Positions 36,931 to 47,200 of a stretch of 64,000 nucleotides of DNA are shown piece by piece. Under the pieces are notes generated by a model. The model did not search any database, was not told the origin of the DNA, and saw only the letters and a list, made by a program, of their open reading frames with translations. The DNA comes from Desulfocapsa sp. (GTDB lineage: Bacteria > Desulfobacterota > Desulfobulbia > Desulfobulbales > Desulfocapsaceae), in NCBI GenBank assembly GCA_016765495.1, contig JAESPV010000021.1, positions 1 to 64,000 of the forward strand, written 5' to 3'. Within the stretch, counting starts at the first letter, position 1; every line of letters starts with the position of its first letter. The translations under genes and the position numbers were made by a program.

Positions 36931-38691
36931 TCATTCAGGAACGGCATCTTTTGCTACACGAAAACTGGTGTCTGTGTAATATTTGCTTGGGTCTGTTTTT
37001 AGCATTAATCTATTCCCGACCATACTGGATACCGACTGTCCAAGGATCATAAATTCATCTTCCGTATATTTCCCCCATTCAGCTATCTGATTAATGCCCC
37101 GTATTCCAAATTTTTCCTGGGGATAATTAATGACAGGAGTGGGTAATGGTAGGTGAGGGTTGTCGTTGTTTTCATTTGACGCCAACACATTGAGCCATTC
37201 TTCAGCGGTCACCAAACGGAATCCAAAATAGCGAGCGTAGGTTTCGGCCCCATAACCGGTGACCATCAATACGGCACATGACGAATGCATCGGGTGTTGA
37301 ATATGAAACCGCCCGTTATTGAACAAGATTGGCTTGTAACCTCTTATTTTTTCACTTAATTTGAGAACAAGTCGACCGTCAAGGAGCACGTCGCTTGCCT
37401 TGTACTCAACTCTATCAAGGATCGTGTTTAAAAAATCCACATACTGCTGGTTGGTGATTGGACTTTCTGAAAGATAAAAAGGTCTCGAAGAGGTTCGGCT
37501 CTTTCCGTAAGGATTTTCTTCTGGTAGTTTCAACTTTAGTGAAGGTATCAAGTGCAAGATAGAGTCGTCTTCGGCATGAAGAATTCGTTTCAGGCCCTTG
37601 GGATATTCTCCATAAACAATCATGTTTCCAGGAGACGGTGGAATTTCTCTCTTATCCTGCTGCTCTGTTACTGCAACAATGGCATTTGTGTTGAGGTGCG
37701 ATTTGGTGACAAAAAGAGTGAGACCGATAAATGCCACCACCAGCAAGAGCCATAAATATTGAGTCTTCCATTTACGCTCCACCCCTTCGTCTTTTACCGC
37801 AGAAATATTGACTGGACATTGATGGATTTCTATAAGTCGTTTTTTTAATTCTCGAACGGACTTGATGCGATCTGTTGGGTTCTTGGCCGTTGCCTCCATC
37901 ACGATATGATTAAGGGCTGCAGTATATTTTGTGTCGATGCTGGTTAATTGCACCTGGGTAAATGGGATAACTTTCTCTGTGATTGTTCCTTCAACAGCCT
38001 CAAACAGGATACGGCCGATGGCAAAAATGTCTGCGGGTTCACGGGCCATGCTGAAGTTATTGTACTGTTCCGGTGCCATGTAGGCCAAAGTGCCGAATAT
38101 TTCAGCCATCGACCCTGTGACAGACGGGAAGTCGTGCCCCATGGAAAGACCAAAATCTGCCAATTTGGCAACATCCTCTTTCATGAAGATATTTTCAGGC
38201 TTAATATCCCTGTGGATTATACCCTCCTCGTGAACCTTCTCCAAGCCGTCAAGAAGAGGTATCATATATCTGGTAATCCATGCCATTATCTCCTCTTCTG
38301 ATTCGAAACCACTTTCGTCCATGGTATCACGGAGTGTCCTTTCGGCCATCAGTTCCATTACGAGATAGTCGATCCTGCTGCTCTGGCCATCGCATTCAAT
38401 AATATCGTGTTTGAGGCCGAACATGCGAATAACGTTGGGATGGTCAATTCGAACAGCAATTCTGGCTTCTGCTTGAAATCGTTTTAGGGCCAGATTATAC
38501 TCAGAGGCTTCCAAAGAGCTCTCGTCCCCGGCGGAGATAACCTTTATAGCTACTTTGATATCAAGATGGGTGTCATATGCCAAATAAACAGCACCCATTC
38601 CACCTTCTCCGATTAAGCGAATGATCTGGTATTCTTCACCTAAAATTGTGCCGGAAGACAGGACTGGGAGTGTTGTTGCTGTTTCTTTCAT
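36931..38691 (-). CDS. Membrane Ser/Thr kinase with C-terminal FGE-sulfatase-like domain
   Basis: A 586-residue Hanks-type kinase. The domain at about 18-285 is complete: GEGGMGAVY loop, VAIKV lysine, HRDIKPEN catalytic loop, DFG and an APE-like MAPEQ. A transmembrane helix (YLWLLLVVAFIGLTLFVT, about 322-340) leads to an extracytoplasmic domain resembling formylglycine-generating/sulfatase-modifying folds (RPFYLSESPITNQQYVDFLN, FGFRLVTAEEWLNVLA). Its catalytic cysteines are not apparent, so it more likely binds or senses. A second start at 38718 is possible. A PP2C gene lies upstream on the same strand, giving a kinase-phosphatase pair. Confidence 0.88.
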   Translation of the reverse strand: MKETATTLPVLSSGTILGEEYQIIRLIGEGGMGAVYLAYDTHLDIKVAIKVISAGDESSLEASEYNLALKRFQAEARIAVRIDHPNVIRMFGLKHDIIECDGQSSRIDYLVMELMAERTLRDTMDESGFESEEEIMAWITRYMIPLLDGLEKVHEEGIIHRDIKPENIFMKEDVAKLADFGLSMGHDFPSVTGSMAEIFGTLAYMAPEQYNNFSMAREPADIFAIGRILFEAVEGTITEKVIPFTQVQLTSIDTKYTAALNHIVMEATAKNPTDRIKSVRELKKRLIEIHQCPVNISAVKDEGVERKWKTQYLWLLLVVAFIGLTLFVTKSHLNTNAIVAVTEQQDKREIPPSPGNMIVYGEYPKGLKRILHAEDDSILHLIPSLKLKLPEENPYGKSRTSSRPFYLSESPITNQQYVDFLNTILDRVEYKASDVLLDGRLVLKLSEKIRGYKPILFNNGRFHIQHPMHSSCAVLMVTGYGAETYARYFGFRLVTAEEWLNVLASNENNDNPHLPLPTPVINYPQEKFGIRGINQIAEWGKYTEDEFMILGQSVSSMVGNRLMLKTDPSKYYTDTSFRVAKDAVPE

Positions 38692-38921
38692 TATTTGATC
38701 TCTCTTGCTTGAAAACATAGATGAGCCCGTTGGTTTAAGGCCTTTTTCCCCGATCGCTTCGTTAAATGAAAAATTTTATTCTCGAGATATCAAATGTATC
38801 TCTGCGGAAAATGTTTCATTTGCTTCGATAGCGAATAAAAATACTCATACATTAACAGACTCATAGGTGTTTGAAAATGTATGTGATCGGCTTTTCAGTC
38901 CGAGTATCTTCTTATTGCACC

Positions 38922-39680
38922 TCAAGTCATATGCGCTACAATGAGGGTGATGTCATCCCGTCCATTTGTCGCTATTGCCTGCGATAACAACTTCTTGGCA
39001 GTGTCTTCGGGATTGATTCCACTCTTCATTGTCAGTTCAATCTCCTGAAACGAAACCACGTCATGGAGTCCATCGGAAGATAATAGAATCCGATCACCAG
39101 ATTCGATATCCATACTTTTAGTAAAGACATTCTCTATAGGTTCATCTGTACCTACCACTTGAGTCAAAATATTCTGATAGGGGGCAGAATCTGCCGTTTC
39201 AGTTGTTATATCTCCACATTCTATCATCTCTTGGACAAAAGTGTGGTCGGTTGTCAATAATCGCAGTTTTCCGTCGTGTAAGCAATAAATACGGGTATCG
39301 CCAACATGAGCAATTACTGCTTTCCTGCCTAGAAGTACAATCACTGAGAGGGTTGTCCCCATATGCCTGCAGTTCGAATTATTGCCTGTGCATAGCCTGA
39401 GTTGATCATCAACATGAAAAAAAATCTTTTCTAATGCGTCCTGAAGATCCTTTTCGGAGCCCTTCCCTGGTATGATGGGAAAATCTGCCAGAGCATCACA
39501 GGCCATCATACTGGCAACTTCACCGCATGGATGTCCTCCCAATCCATCTGCAACAGCAAACAACATGAAGCAATCACTCAATACGGGAGTTTGTCTCTTG
39601 CGTAACTCAATTCTGTAGAAGTCTTCATTGTTCGTGCGTTTTAAACCAGTTTCACTTCGGACTGCGTATTGAACATACAT
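38922..39680 (-). CDS. PP2C-type Ser/Thr phosphatase
   Basis: A 252-residue soluble PP2C phosphatase (PrpC/PstP-like) with metal-binding signatures TNNEDFY, ADGLGGH, GTTLSV, HVGDTRIY, SDGLHD and GRDDITLIVA, all intact. It probably opposes the Ser/Thr kinase encoded 230 bp downstream. The 230 bp between them show nothing I can name. Confidence 0.92.
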   Translation of the reverse strand: MYVQYAVRSETGLKRTNNEDFYRIELRKRQTPVLSDCFMLFAVADGLGGHPCGEVASMMACDALADFPIIPGKGSEKDLQDALEKIFFHVDDQLRLCTGNNSNCRHMGTTLSVIVLLGRKAVIAHVGDTRIYCLHDGKLRLLTTDHTFVQEMIECGDITTETADSAPYQNILTQVVGTDEPIENVFTKSMDIESGDRILLSSDGLHDVVSFQEIELTMKSGINPEDTAKKLLSQAIATNGRDDITLIVAHMT

Positions 39681-40152
39681 AAATATTTCCTTTTTCAGGG
39701 TATCGTCATGACGATGAACATGATCTTTGAAATGGCGGCCAAAATCTTTTCCCTAAACTATTTTCAGTGGTTACTGCTGGAAAGCAGGTAGGTAGTGTTC
39801 CCGATTGCTTCTGCAGGCCATTAATAAATCTTAACCAGTAAAAAGAGGAAATCGTCCACTGTGCCAAGAAAGGTTGATTCCCTATTGTAAGTCCAACCTG
39901 TTGAATTTTCAAGAAGAAATCAGTCCTCAAGGGAGCATCTCCGAAACTGCTTTCTTGATTATCTTACAATACGTTTTGCAGATATCGTGCCAAAACAGAG
40001 CGTCCGGGACGGAGGAATAGCGAATCTATTGAACCAGGCCATTATGTTTTGGAAGGCTCATCAGTACCCATGCTTCACGACACGAAAGGTTGTACAGGAG
40101 TAGCCCTATCCTCTGCAGAATCCTTATCTACTCGCAATGACATTACGGTGGG
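39681..40152. other. Intergenic stretch without supported genes
   Basis: About 470 bp upstream of the enhancer-like sites. Short frames in it lack ribosome sites and similarity that I recognise. It should contain the PP2C promoter, but no clear hexamers were found. Confidence 0.45.
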
Positions 40153-40212
40153 TGTCTAAAAAGAGGACACTTCACAGGGCTTACCCCTCCAGATATGTCT
40201 GGTTTCAAGACA
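40153..40212. promoter_or_regulatory. Paired enhancer-like sites, HisKA gene
   Basis: TGTCT-N7-GGACA at 40153-40169 and the perfect palindrome TGTCT-N7-AGACA at 40196-40212, with starts 43 bp apart. They are 115 and 158 bp upstream of the -24 element at 40311. Sequence and pair spacing match the sites at the copper and cus-1 promoters. Confidence 0.62.
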
Positions 40213-40310
40213 CCTTGCCTGGCTGGAAAAAAAAAATTTTCTCGATTGTAAAGGTGTTACTCTTCGAAAACCAGCGGGTTAGTTCGTAATCAATCAAAAA
40301 AATCCATATC

Positions 40311-40326
40311 CGGCACACGATCTGCA
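40311..40326 (+). promoter_or_regulatory. Sigma-54 promoter of the HisKA gene
   Basis: CGGCACA-N4-CTGCA keeps GG and GC with ten bases between, and matches 9 of 12 consensus positions. Weaker than the other two, but it sits at the expected distance from a matching pair of enhancer sites. A leader of about 85 bases would follow. Confidence 0.55.
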
Positions 40327-40421
40327 ATATAAAAAGCAGTGGGAAGTCAGAATATGTGGTGCTTCCTCAGTCATGGGATATCCCCCAAGGACAGATAATA
40401 TATACCTGTATGGAGTGGACT

Positions 40422-41048
40422 ATGGATTGGTTCAAGAAAAACCTTTTTGCTGATCACTTGAAAATGGTACTGATTTTCTCCCTTATTTCAGGAACGACAC
40501 TACTTCATTATCTTGCCAGGCAAGATCAGAACTATTTCCATATTTTTCTGAGAGAACTCTACTTTTTCCCCATCCTCCTTGCTGCGTTCTGGTATGGCTT
40601 GCGAGGCGGGTTAATTGCCTCAGCAGGAATCAGCATTCTCTATATTCCCCTTGTTTACGCACATTGGCAACAATTCTCCCCTGCAGATCTGGACAAGTCC
40701 CTTGAGATTATTCTCTTTAACTTGATAGCACTGGTCATGGGTATTTTGAGAGATCAGGAGAAGAAGCGTGGACAGGAAAAGCAGGAAGCAATTCTGGCAA
40801 TGGCAGGAGCCATAGCTCATGAACTCAATTCTCCTATTCAGGTTGTGCTGGGGAACTCCCAGCTACTTCAGGATGATTTTGAATCGGAATCGGAACCATA
40901 CAAAGAGCTCCAGATCATCATCAATAATACAAAAAAGATCGGGGAGATTGTGAAGAAAATTTCCCTCCTCGACCGATTCGCCCTCAAGGAGTATACCGGC
41001 GACGCCCAAATTATCGACATCTCAGGAGGTGAACATCATGACAAATAA
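40422..41048 (+). CDS. Membrane protein with HisKA domain and no ATPase domain
   Basis: A 208-residue protein; GGAG precedes the ATG at 40422. Four hydrophobic helices (about 15-115: MVLIFSLISGTTLLHYL, LYFFPILLAAFWYGL, LIASAGISILYIPLVY, IILFNLIALVMGIL) precede a histidine-phosphotransfer helix pair with AIAHELNSPIQVVLGN. The protein ends soon after (EYTGDAQIIDI), with no HATPase. I believe similar short HisKA proteins end this way naturally in related bacteria, so it may be phosphorylated by another kinase. It lies under the sigma-54 element at 40311. Confidence 0.75.
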   Translation: MDWFKKNLFADHLKMVLIFSLISGTTLLHYLARQDQNYFHIFLRELYFFPILLAAFWYGLRGGLIASAGISILYIPLVYAHWQQFSPADLDKSLEIILFNLIALVMGILRDQEKKRGQEKQEAILAMAGAIAHELNSPIQVVLGNSQLLQDDFESESEPYKELQIIINNTKKIGEIVKKISLLDRFALKEYTGDAQIIDISGGEHHDK

Positions 41049-41154
41049 AAACAAAAGTATCTTGAATATCAAGAAGAGTACATTTCTTGTCGTGATTATT
41101 GGAGGAGGATTGTTTCTGTGGAAGGGCTCAGGTAATTCTCATTGGATGGCATAG
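41038..41154 (+). CDS. Small single-helix membrane peptide
   Basis: A 38-residue frame overlapping the end of the HisKA gene by 11 bp, with a strong AGGAGGTG ribosome site. Basic N-terminus (MTNKNKSILNIKKS), one hydrophobic stretch (TFLVVIIGGGLFLWKG), then a short tail. It could be a regulatory peptide or the stump of a longer membrane protein cut by the IS debris that begins about 130 bp later. Confidence 0.45.
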   Translation: MTNKNKSILNIKKSTFLVVIIGGGLFLWKGSGNSHWMA

Positions 41155-41269
41155 ATTCCGGGAATAACGCGGGGACCTACTTGAGTTATCGGAAATCCCA
41201 GCCATAATAAAGCATTGACAACATCACGATGCGGCATACGTTGATTAATATAGTGGTATCTAACACGAA

Positions 41270-41440
41270 AAAACTTGTTTGTCGGTTCCCTTGCAGAGAA
41301 AACAACTATTCTTATTCGATTGCTGATCAGATTGACTGGGCGAAGCAAAAGAACAGCATCGATTTTGATGACCTCTATGTCTAACGCGGGTAAACCGCAA
41401 GGAAGTACCTTGTGGGTATATGCAAGTTGGTAATTTCACA
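41270..41440 (+). pseudogene. IS5/IS1182-like transposase N-terminal remnant
   Basis: The plus strand reads SYSIADQIDWAKQKNSIDFD, then DLYV, and after a one-base shift SNAGKPQG. This order matches the N-terminus of IS5/IS1182-group transposases (Leu-Ala-Asp-x-Ile-Asp-Trp, Phe-x-x-Leu-Tyr, Gly-Arg-Pro). The remainder is absent. The stretch to 41552 holds no further gene and no -24/-12 element for the next cluster. Confidence 0.55.
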
Positions 41441-41552
41441 AGGGCTCATTTGAATTCTCGGAGTCTGCGCTTACCTGGTTTTTATGACAGGAGTTCAGGG
41501 TAAGGTATTATAAAAATACCTGCTGAAGTTTTTGCTGGGTAAAGGGGGAAGT

Positions 41553-42877
41553 ATGGCTTTAGAAATAAAAAAAATAATCCAAGGCTCCTTCGAAGTTCTT
41601 CTGCTTTTCCTACTGCTGAGCCCGGTTGTTGGAGTCTGCTCTTCAGATGCAGGTCGTTCCAGTCCTCCCTTAACTCTGCAGGCTGCTGTGGATTTGGCGG
41701 TCGCAATAATCCCAGCCTGGCCCAGGTTCAAGCCCGCTCAGAGGCAATAGCGACAATTCCCTCCCAGGTTGGCACCCTTCCTGATCCAGTGCTCAGCTTC
41801 AATGCCCTGAATCTGCCAACGGATACATTCACTGTTAACCAGGAGCCTATGACTCAAATGCAATTCGGTATCCAACAGGCAATTCCATTCCCTGGCAAGC
41901 TGGCGCTTAAGGAAGAAGCCAGTACCTTTGTGGCCAAGGCTGCAGAAGAAGATGTTGATGAAGCCAGGTTAATTTTGGTGCAAAATGTAAAAATAAGCTG
42001 GTGGCAGATATATTATCTAGATCAAGCCATAGAAATTGTAGAACGTAACCAGAATCTATTTCGCCAGTTTATTGAAATTGCCGAAACCAAATATGAAATT
42101 GGAGAAGGGTTGCAACAGGATGTACTGCTGGCCCAGGTAGAGCTGTCCAAATTGCTTGACAAACAGATTGAGTTAACCGGAATCCGGCAGAAGTTAACAG
42201 CCAGACTCAACAAATTTTTAAACATACAGGCCAATGAAGCCGTTGACCTGCCTACACAGGTTAACACGGTGCTGTCTGCTCTCGTGCCTGAACCGGAGCT
42301 GTATGAAAAGGCTTTAAACAGCCGTCCTCTTTTGAACCGGCAGCAGTTTATAATTGAGTCGGCAAAATCTCGCCTGGAACTGGCCAGGAAGGAGTATTTC
42401 CCGGATTTCAAAGTGGGCGCTTTTTACGGTTTTCGCAGTGGAGAGAATCCGCCCTCCGTAGGCGGGGACCGAGCTGACTTTCTCTCCCTGAAATTCAGTA
42501 TGAATCTGCCGGTATTTACCGGCAGAAAACAAGATAAAGCAGTTGCTCAGCGAAGCGGGGAGTTACAGGAACGACGTTATTCACTGCAGGACACAGTCAA
42601 TGAAGTAAAATATCAGATTTCCCAAGCCGTTGCCGGCTATCAACAGGCAAAAGAGCAATCGGAGCTTTTTAAAGAAGGAATCATCCCCCAGGCACGACAA
42701 ACTGTTGATTCAATGCTCTCGGGATATCAGGTAAACAAAGTGGATTTTCTCAATTTGGTGCGTAGCCAGATTACCTTGCTTAATTACGAAAGTCTGTACT
42801 GGAAATCCCTGACAGCGGCAAATCAGGCATTGGCCCGACTCGTGGCTGCAGTTGGAGAGGAGGCTGTTCATGAATAA
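41553..42877 (+). pseudogene. Outer-membrane channel of Cus-type pump 2, frameshifted
   Basis: Homologue of the channel gene at 28308. The reading begins MALEIKKIIQGS after GGGGGA and runs through LTLQAAVDLAV, then shifts at about 41702 and continues (NNPSLAQVQARSEAIATIPS, LPDPVLSFNALNLPTDTF) to the stop. Adding one base restores a single 441-residue protein parallel to cluster 1. The frame downstream is intact over 360 codons, so this is a recent single-base loss or a sequence error. Cluster 2 may lack its own channel and borrow the one at 28308. Confidence 0.8.
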
Positions 42878-44204
42878 GACACTGCTTGCAATTCTTCTAT
42901 TGGTGGCTGGACTTGGCGCGGGTTATTGGCTTGGACAAAGACCGCATGATACAACAGCAAAGATGACGGAGATAGCAGGGTTGTCTCAATCACCTGGAAA
43001 GCCTATATATTACCGAAGTCCCATGGATCCATTGGTTACCTCACCGGTACCTGCAAAAGATTCCATGGGAATGGACTTTGAACCGGTGTATGCCGAAGAA
43101 GAAACAGGGGACGATCCAGCCGGAACTGTCAAGATCGATTCGGTCATGGTCCAGAATATCGGCGTACGAACGACAAAGGCCAAAAGAACTTCACTAAGCC
43201 GTATCATCAATACGGTGGGTCGGGTCGATTATAATGAAACCTACATGGTACGGCTCCATCCCAAGACCAATGGCTGGATTGAAAAGCTGTTCATCGATAA
43301 AACCGGAGAACAGGTCAAAGAGGACACAATTTTACTCAGTATTTACTCTCCTAAACTGCTATCTACCCAGCAGGAGTACCTCCTGGCCCTGAACAATTTG
43401 AAGGCCCTGCGCAACAGCAAGATTCCGGATATCAGAAACGGTGCTCTGAATCTGGTTAAGAGTTCTCTTACCCGGTTGAAGTTGATGGATGTTCCAGCCC
43501 ACCAGATTCGAGAACTGGAACAGACTGGAAAAATCAAAAAGGCCCTTCATATACACTCACCCGTGGCCGGAATTGTTACCAGGATCGGTGCCAGGCAGGG
43601 CCAGTATGTTACTCCGAAAACCGAACTTTATATGATTGCCGATCTGTTAAATATTTGGGTCTATACAGATGTTTACGAATATGAACTGCCATGGGTCGAG
43701 ATTGGCGATGAGGTTGAGATGACCCTTGCTGCAGTCCCAGGCAAGATATTTAAAGGCCGTCTTTCCTATATATATCCGTATGCCGAATCCAAGACCAGAA
43801 CTATTAAAGTTCGTCTGGTCTTTGACAACAAAGAATTGCTGCTCAAACCGGAGATGTTCGCCGATGTAAAAATATATGCGGGAACACAGACCGATGTTGT
43901 TGTCATCCCTGTCGAAGCCGTTGTCCGGTCAGGAAAGTTTAACCAGGTGTTTGTGGTAACCAGCCCTGGAAAATTTGAGCCGCGGCGGGTGAAGCTGGGA
44001 TTGGAATCCGACGAGAAGGTCGTGGTGCTTTCCGGCGTTGCAGCTGATGAAGAAGTAGTGACTTCCGCCCAGTTCCTTATTGATTCCGAATCTAAATTGC
44101 GGGAAGCAACCGCCAAGATGATGGAGGATTTAAAAAAGAAGGCTGAAATGAACAATCCGACAGTCCCTGCAGGCGGAAAAGAAAACGGAGACATTGCCAA
44201 ATGA
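42870..44204 (+). CDS. cusB: Periplasmic adaptor of Cus-type pump 2 (CusB)
   Basis: A 444-residue adaptor with TM anchor (LLAILLLVAGLGAGYWLGQ), heavy-metal-binding domain (YYRSPMDPLVTSPVPAKD, MGMDFEPVY) and barrel/lipoyl core (KTGEQVKEDTILLSIYSPKL). The C-terminal SAQFLIDSESKLREATAKMM is shared with the cluster-1 adaptor. It starts inside the channel gene stop with GGAGAGGAGG upstream, and its end overlaps the cusA-2 start by 4 bp. Confidence 0.9.
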   Translation: MNKTLLAILLLVAGLGAGYWLGQRPHDTTAKMTEIAGLSQSPGKPIYYRSPMDPLVTSPVPAKDSMGMDFEPVYAEEETGDDPAGTVKIDSVMVQNIGVRTTKAKRTSLSRIINTVGRVDYNETYMVRLHPKTNGWIEKLFIDKTGEQVKEDTILLSIYSPKLLSTQQEYLLALNNLKALRNSKIPDIRNGALNLVKSSLTRLKLMDVPAHQIRELEQTGKIKKALHIHSPVAGIVTRIGARQGQYVTPKTELYMIADLLNIWVYTDVYEYELPWVEIGDEVEMTLAAVPGKIFKGRLSYIYPYAESKTRTIKVRLVFDNKELLLKPEMFADVKIYAGTQTDVVVIPVEAVVRSGKFNQVFVVTSPGKFEPRRVKLGLESDEKVVVLSGVAADEEVVTSAQFLIDSESKLREATAKMMEDLKKKAEMNNPTVPAGGKENGDIAK

Positions 44205-47200
44205 TTAACAAAATCATCAGTCTTGCCCTGCGTGATCGCTTCATGGTCCTGATTGCCACGGCTATAGTTTTGGGCACCGGCCTGTGGGCCTATAAAACAG
44301 CACCGTTGGACGCAATTCCGGATCTATCTGATGTACAGGTGATCATTTTCACCCCCTTTGCCGGCCAGGCACCGCAGGTCGTGGAAGATCAGGTTACCTA
44401 TCCTTTAACAACCGCCATGCTTGCCGTTCCCAAGACCAAGGTTGTTCGTGGTTATTCTTTTTTCGGACTTTCTTTTATCTATATTATTTTTGAAGACAAC
44501 ACTGATATGTATTGGGCTCGTTCACGAATCCTGGAGTCGCTCAACTACGTCAGCGGTCGGCTGCCCAAAGAGGTGAATCCAACTCTGGGGCCGGATGCAA
44601 CCGGTGTGGGTTGGATATATGAATATGCCCTGGTGGACAGGACTGGCAAGCATGACCTTGCTCAGCTTCGTTCAATTCAGGACTGGTATATGCGCTATCC
44701 CCTGCAAACAGTGCCCGGGGTGGCGGAAGTTGCTTCAGTGGGCGGTTATGTAAAACAGTACCAGGTAGAAGTCGATCCCAATGCCCTGGTGACATACAAC
44801 ATTACGCTGGCAAAGATAAAACGTGCCATTAAACGGTCCAACAGGGATGTTGGCGGCCGTTTGATAGAAATGGCTGAAACCGAGTATATGGTGCGCAGCC
44901 GGGGATATATTCGATCAATTGCAGACCTGAAAAGCATAGCCGTCGGGGTAGACGCACACGGTACTCCCATACGTTTGCAGGATGTTGCCAATGTTCAGAT
45001 CGGTCCTGAATTACGACGCGGCATCGTGGACCTTAACGGTGAAGGTGAAGTGGCTGCAGGTGTTGTTATTATGCGTTTCGGGGAAAATGCGCTGGCAACA
45101 ATACAGGGGGTCAGGAAAAAACTTGATGAGCTGAAAGCTGGACTGCCCGAAGGGGTTGAGATCGTCACCGTTTATGATCGAGGTGACTTGATAGAGCGGG
45201 CTGTTGCCAGCCTGAACACTTCGCTTATGCAGCAGCTGGCTATTGTCAGTCTTGTCGTCATCCTGTTTCTCCTTCATGCACGATCCGCCTTTGTAGCGAT
45301 CATCACGCTGCCCATGGGTATTTTAATGGCCTTTATCGTTATGAAATGGCAGGGACTCAATGCCAACATAATGTCTCTTGGGGGGATTGCCATTACCATC
45401 GGCACCATGGTGGATGGCGCTATCGTCATGGTGGAAAATGCCCATAAACATCTGGCAAGGGCTATTGACAGGAAAGGCGGTAAATTAAGTGATGAGGAGC
45501 ATTGGCAGGTCATCGGCGAGTCTTCACGTGAAGTCGGCCCGGCCCTGTTCTTTTCGCTTCTGGTGATCGTGGTTTCCTTTCTACCGATTTTTACCATGCA
45601 GGCCCAGGAGGGCCGCCTGTTCAGTCCGCTGGCCTTTACCGCTACCTATTCCATGGCTGCAGCTGCGATCCTGGCTATTACTCTGGTGCCGGTGCTCATG
45701 GGTTATTTTGTCCGAGGCAGGATTATTGAAGAACAAAAAAATCCGGTCAACAGGCTGATGCACCTGATTCATACACCGCTGCTCAGGCTGGCCATGCGCT
45801 GGAGGGGAATAACGGTTGCTCTGGCGTTGATTCTGCTCGCTGTTACCTATCATCCCCTGTCAAAATTGGGCAGCGAGTTCATGCCGCCTCTGGATGAGGG
45901 GGATATCCTCTATATGCCGACCACCTTTCCCGGTATTTCAATTACCAAAGCCAAAGAGCTCTTGAAGCAGACCGATAAAATCCTGGCGAGTTTTCCCGAG
46001 GTGCACCACGTGTTCGGTAAGATCGGCCGGGCGGAAACAGCAACTGATGCCGCCCCCCTTTCCATGCTTGAGACCACCATCAGATTAAAACAAAAAAACA
46101 AATGGCCCGACCCCAAGAAAACCACTAAAGAATTAATAGACGAAATGGACAAGGCCATCAGGTTCCCGGGAGTGGCCAACGCCTGGACCATGCCTATCAA
46201 AACCAGGATCGACATGCTGTCCACTGGTATCAAGACGCCCATCGGCATAAAAATTTCCGGACCGGATCTCAATGTTCTGCAAAAGGTTTCCCTTGAGATA
46301 GAACGAGCCATGAAGACCCTGCCGGAGACAACCTCTGCCTTTGGCGACAGGGCCGTCGGCGGGTACTATTTTGATTTTGATATTGACCGTGACGAGATCG
46401 CCCGTTACGGCCTGACCGTAGGTGATATCCAGGATGTTATCCAGAGCGCCATCGGCGGAATGAATATAACAGAAACCGTCGAAGGACTTGAGCGTTATCC
46501 GGTGAACCTCCGTTATCCCCGGGAATTGCGAGATAATATAGAGGCATTGAAAAGGGTTCTGGTGGCAACGCCAACCGGCACCCAAATTCCCCTGGCACTT
46601 ATTACCGAACTTAAGTTAACCCGAGGGCCTCCGGTAATAAAGAGTGAGAACGCCCGTCCCAATGCCTGGATCTATGTGGATATCAGCACCTCGGATATCG
46701 GCGGTTTTGTGGCAAAGGCCAAAAAGGTCATGGCCGATATGGTCACAATTCCTCCCGGCTATACCTTGACCTGGTCAGGACAGTTTGAATACATGGAACG
46801 GGCTGCCCAACGTCTACGAATTGTGGTGCCGGCCACCTTGCTGATTATTTTCCTGTTGCTCTATTTAAACTTTCGCAATATCACCGAGCCGGTGATTGTA
46901 ATGATGTCCATCCCGTTCGGATTGATTGGCGGTATCTGGCTGGTGTACGTCTCCGGATACAATATTTCCGTGGCGGTGGCGGTTGGATTTATTGCTCTGG
47001 CAGGAATGGCAGCGGAGATCGGTGTACTGGTGTTAAGTTTCATTGATGTGGAGATCGATAAACGGAGGGCATCGGCAAAAAAAGCGTTGTCAGCAACCGA
47101 AATCAGAGAAGCTGCCCAGTCCGCTACCTCAATGCGGGTGCGGCCGGTGGCCATGACTGCAATCTCCACCATGGCCGGACTTGTGCCGATCATGCTCAGC

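Noticed and set aside
41464..41478. 15-base match AGTCTGCGCTTACCT with 53813-53827
   Set aside because: A match of this length is expected by chance in 64 kb and flanks do not agree.
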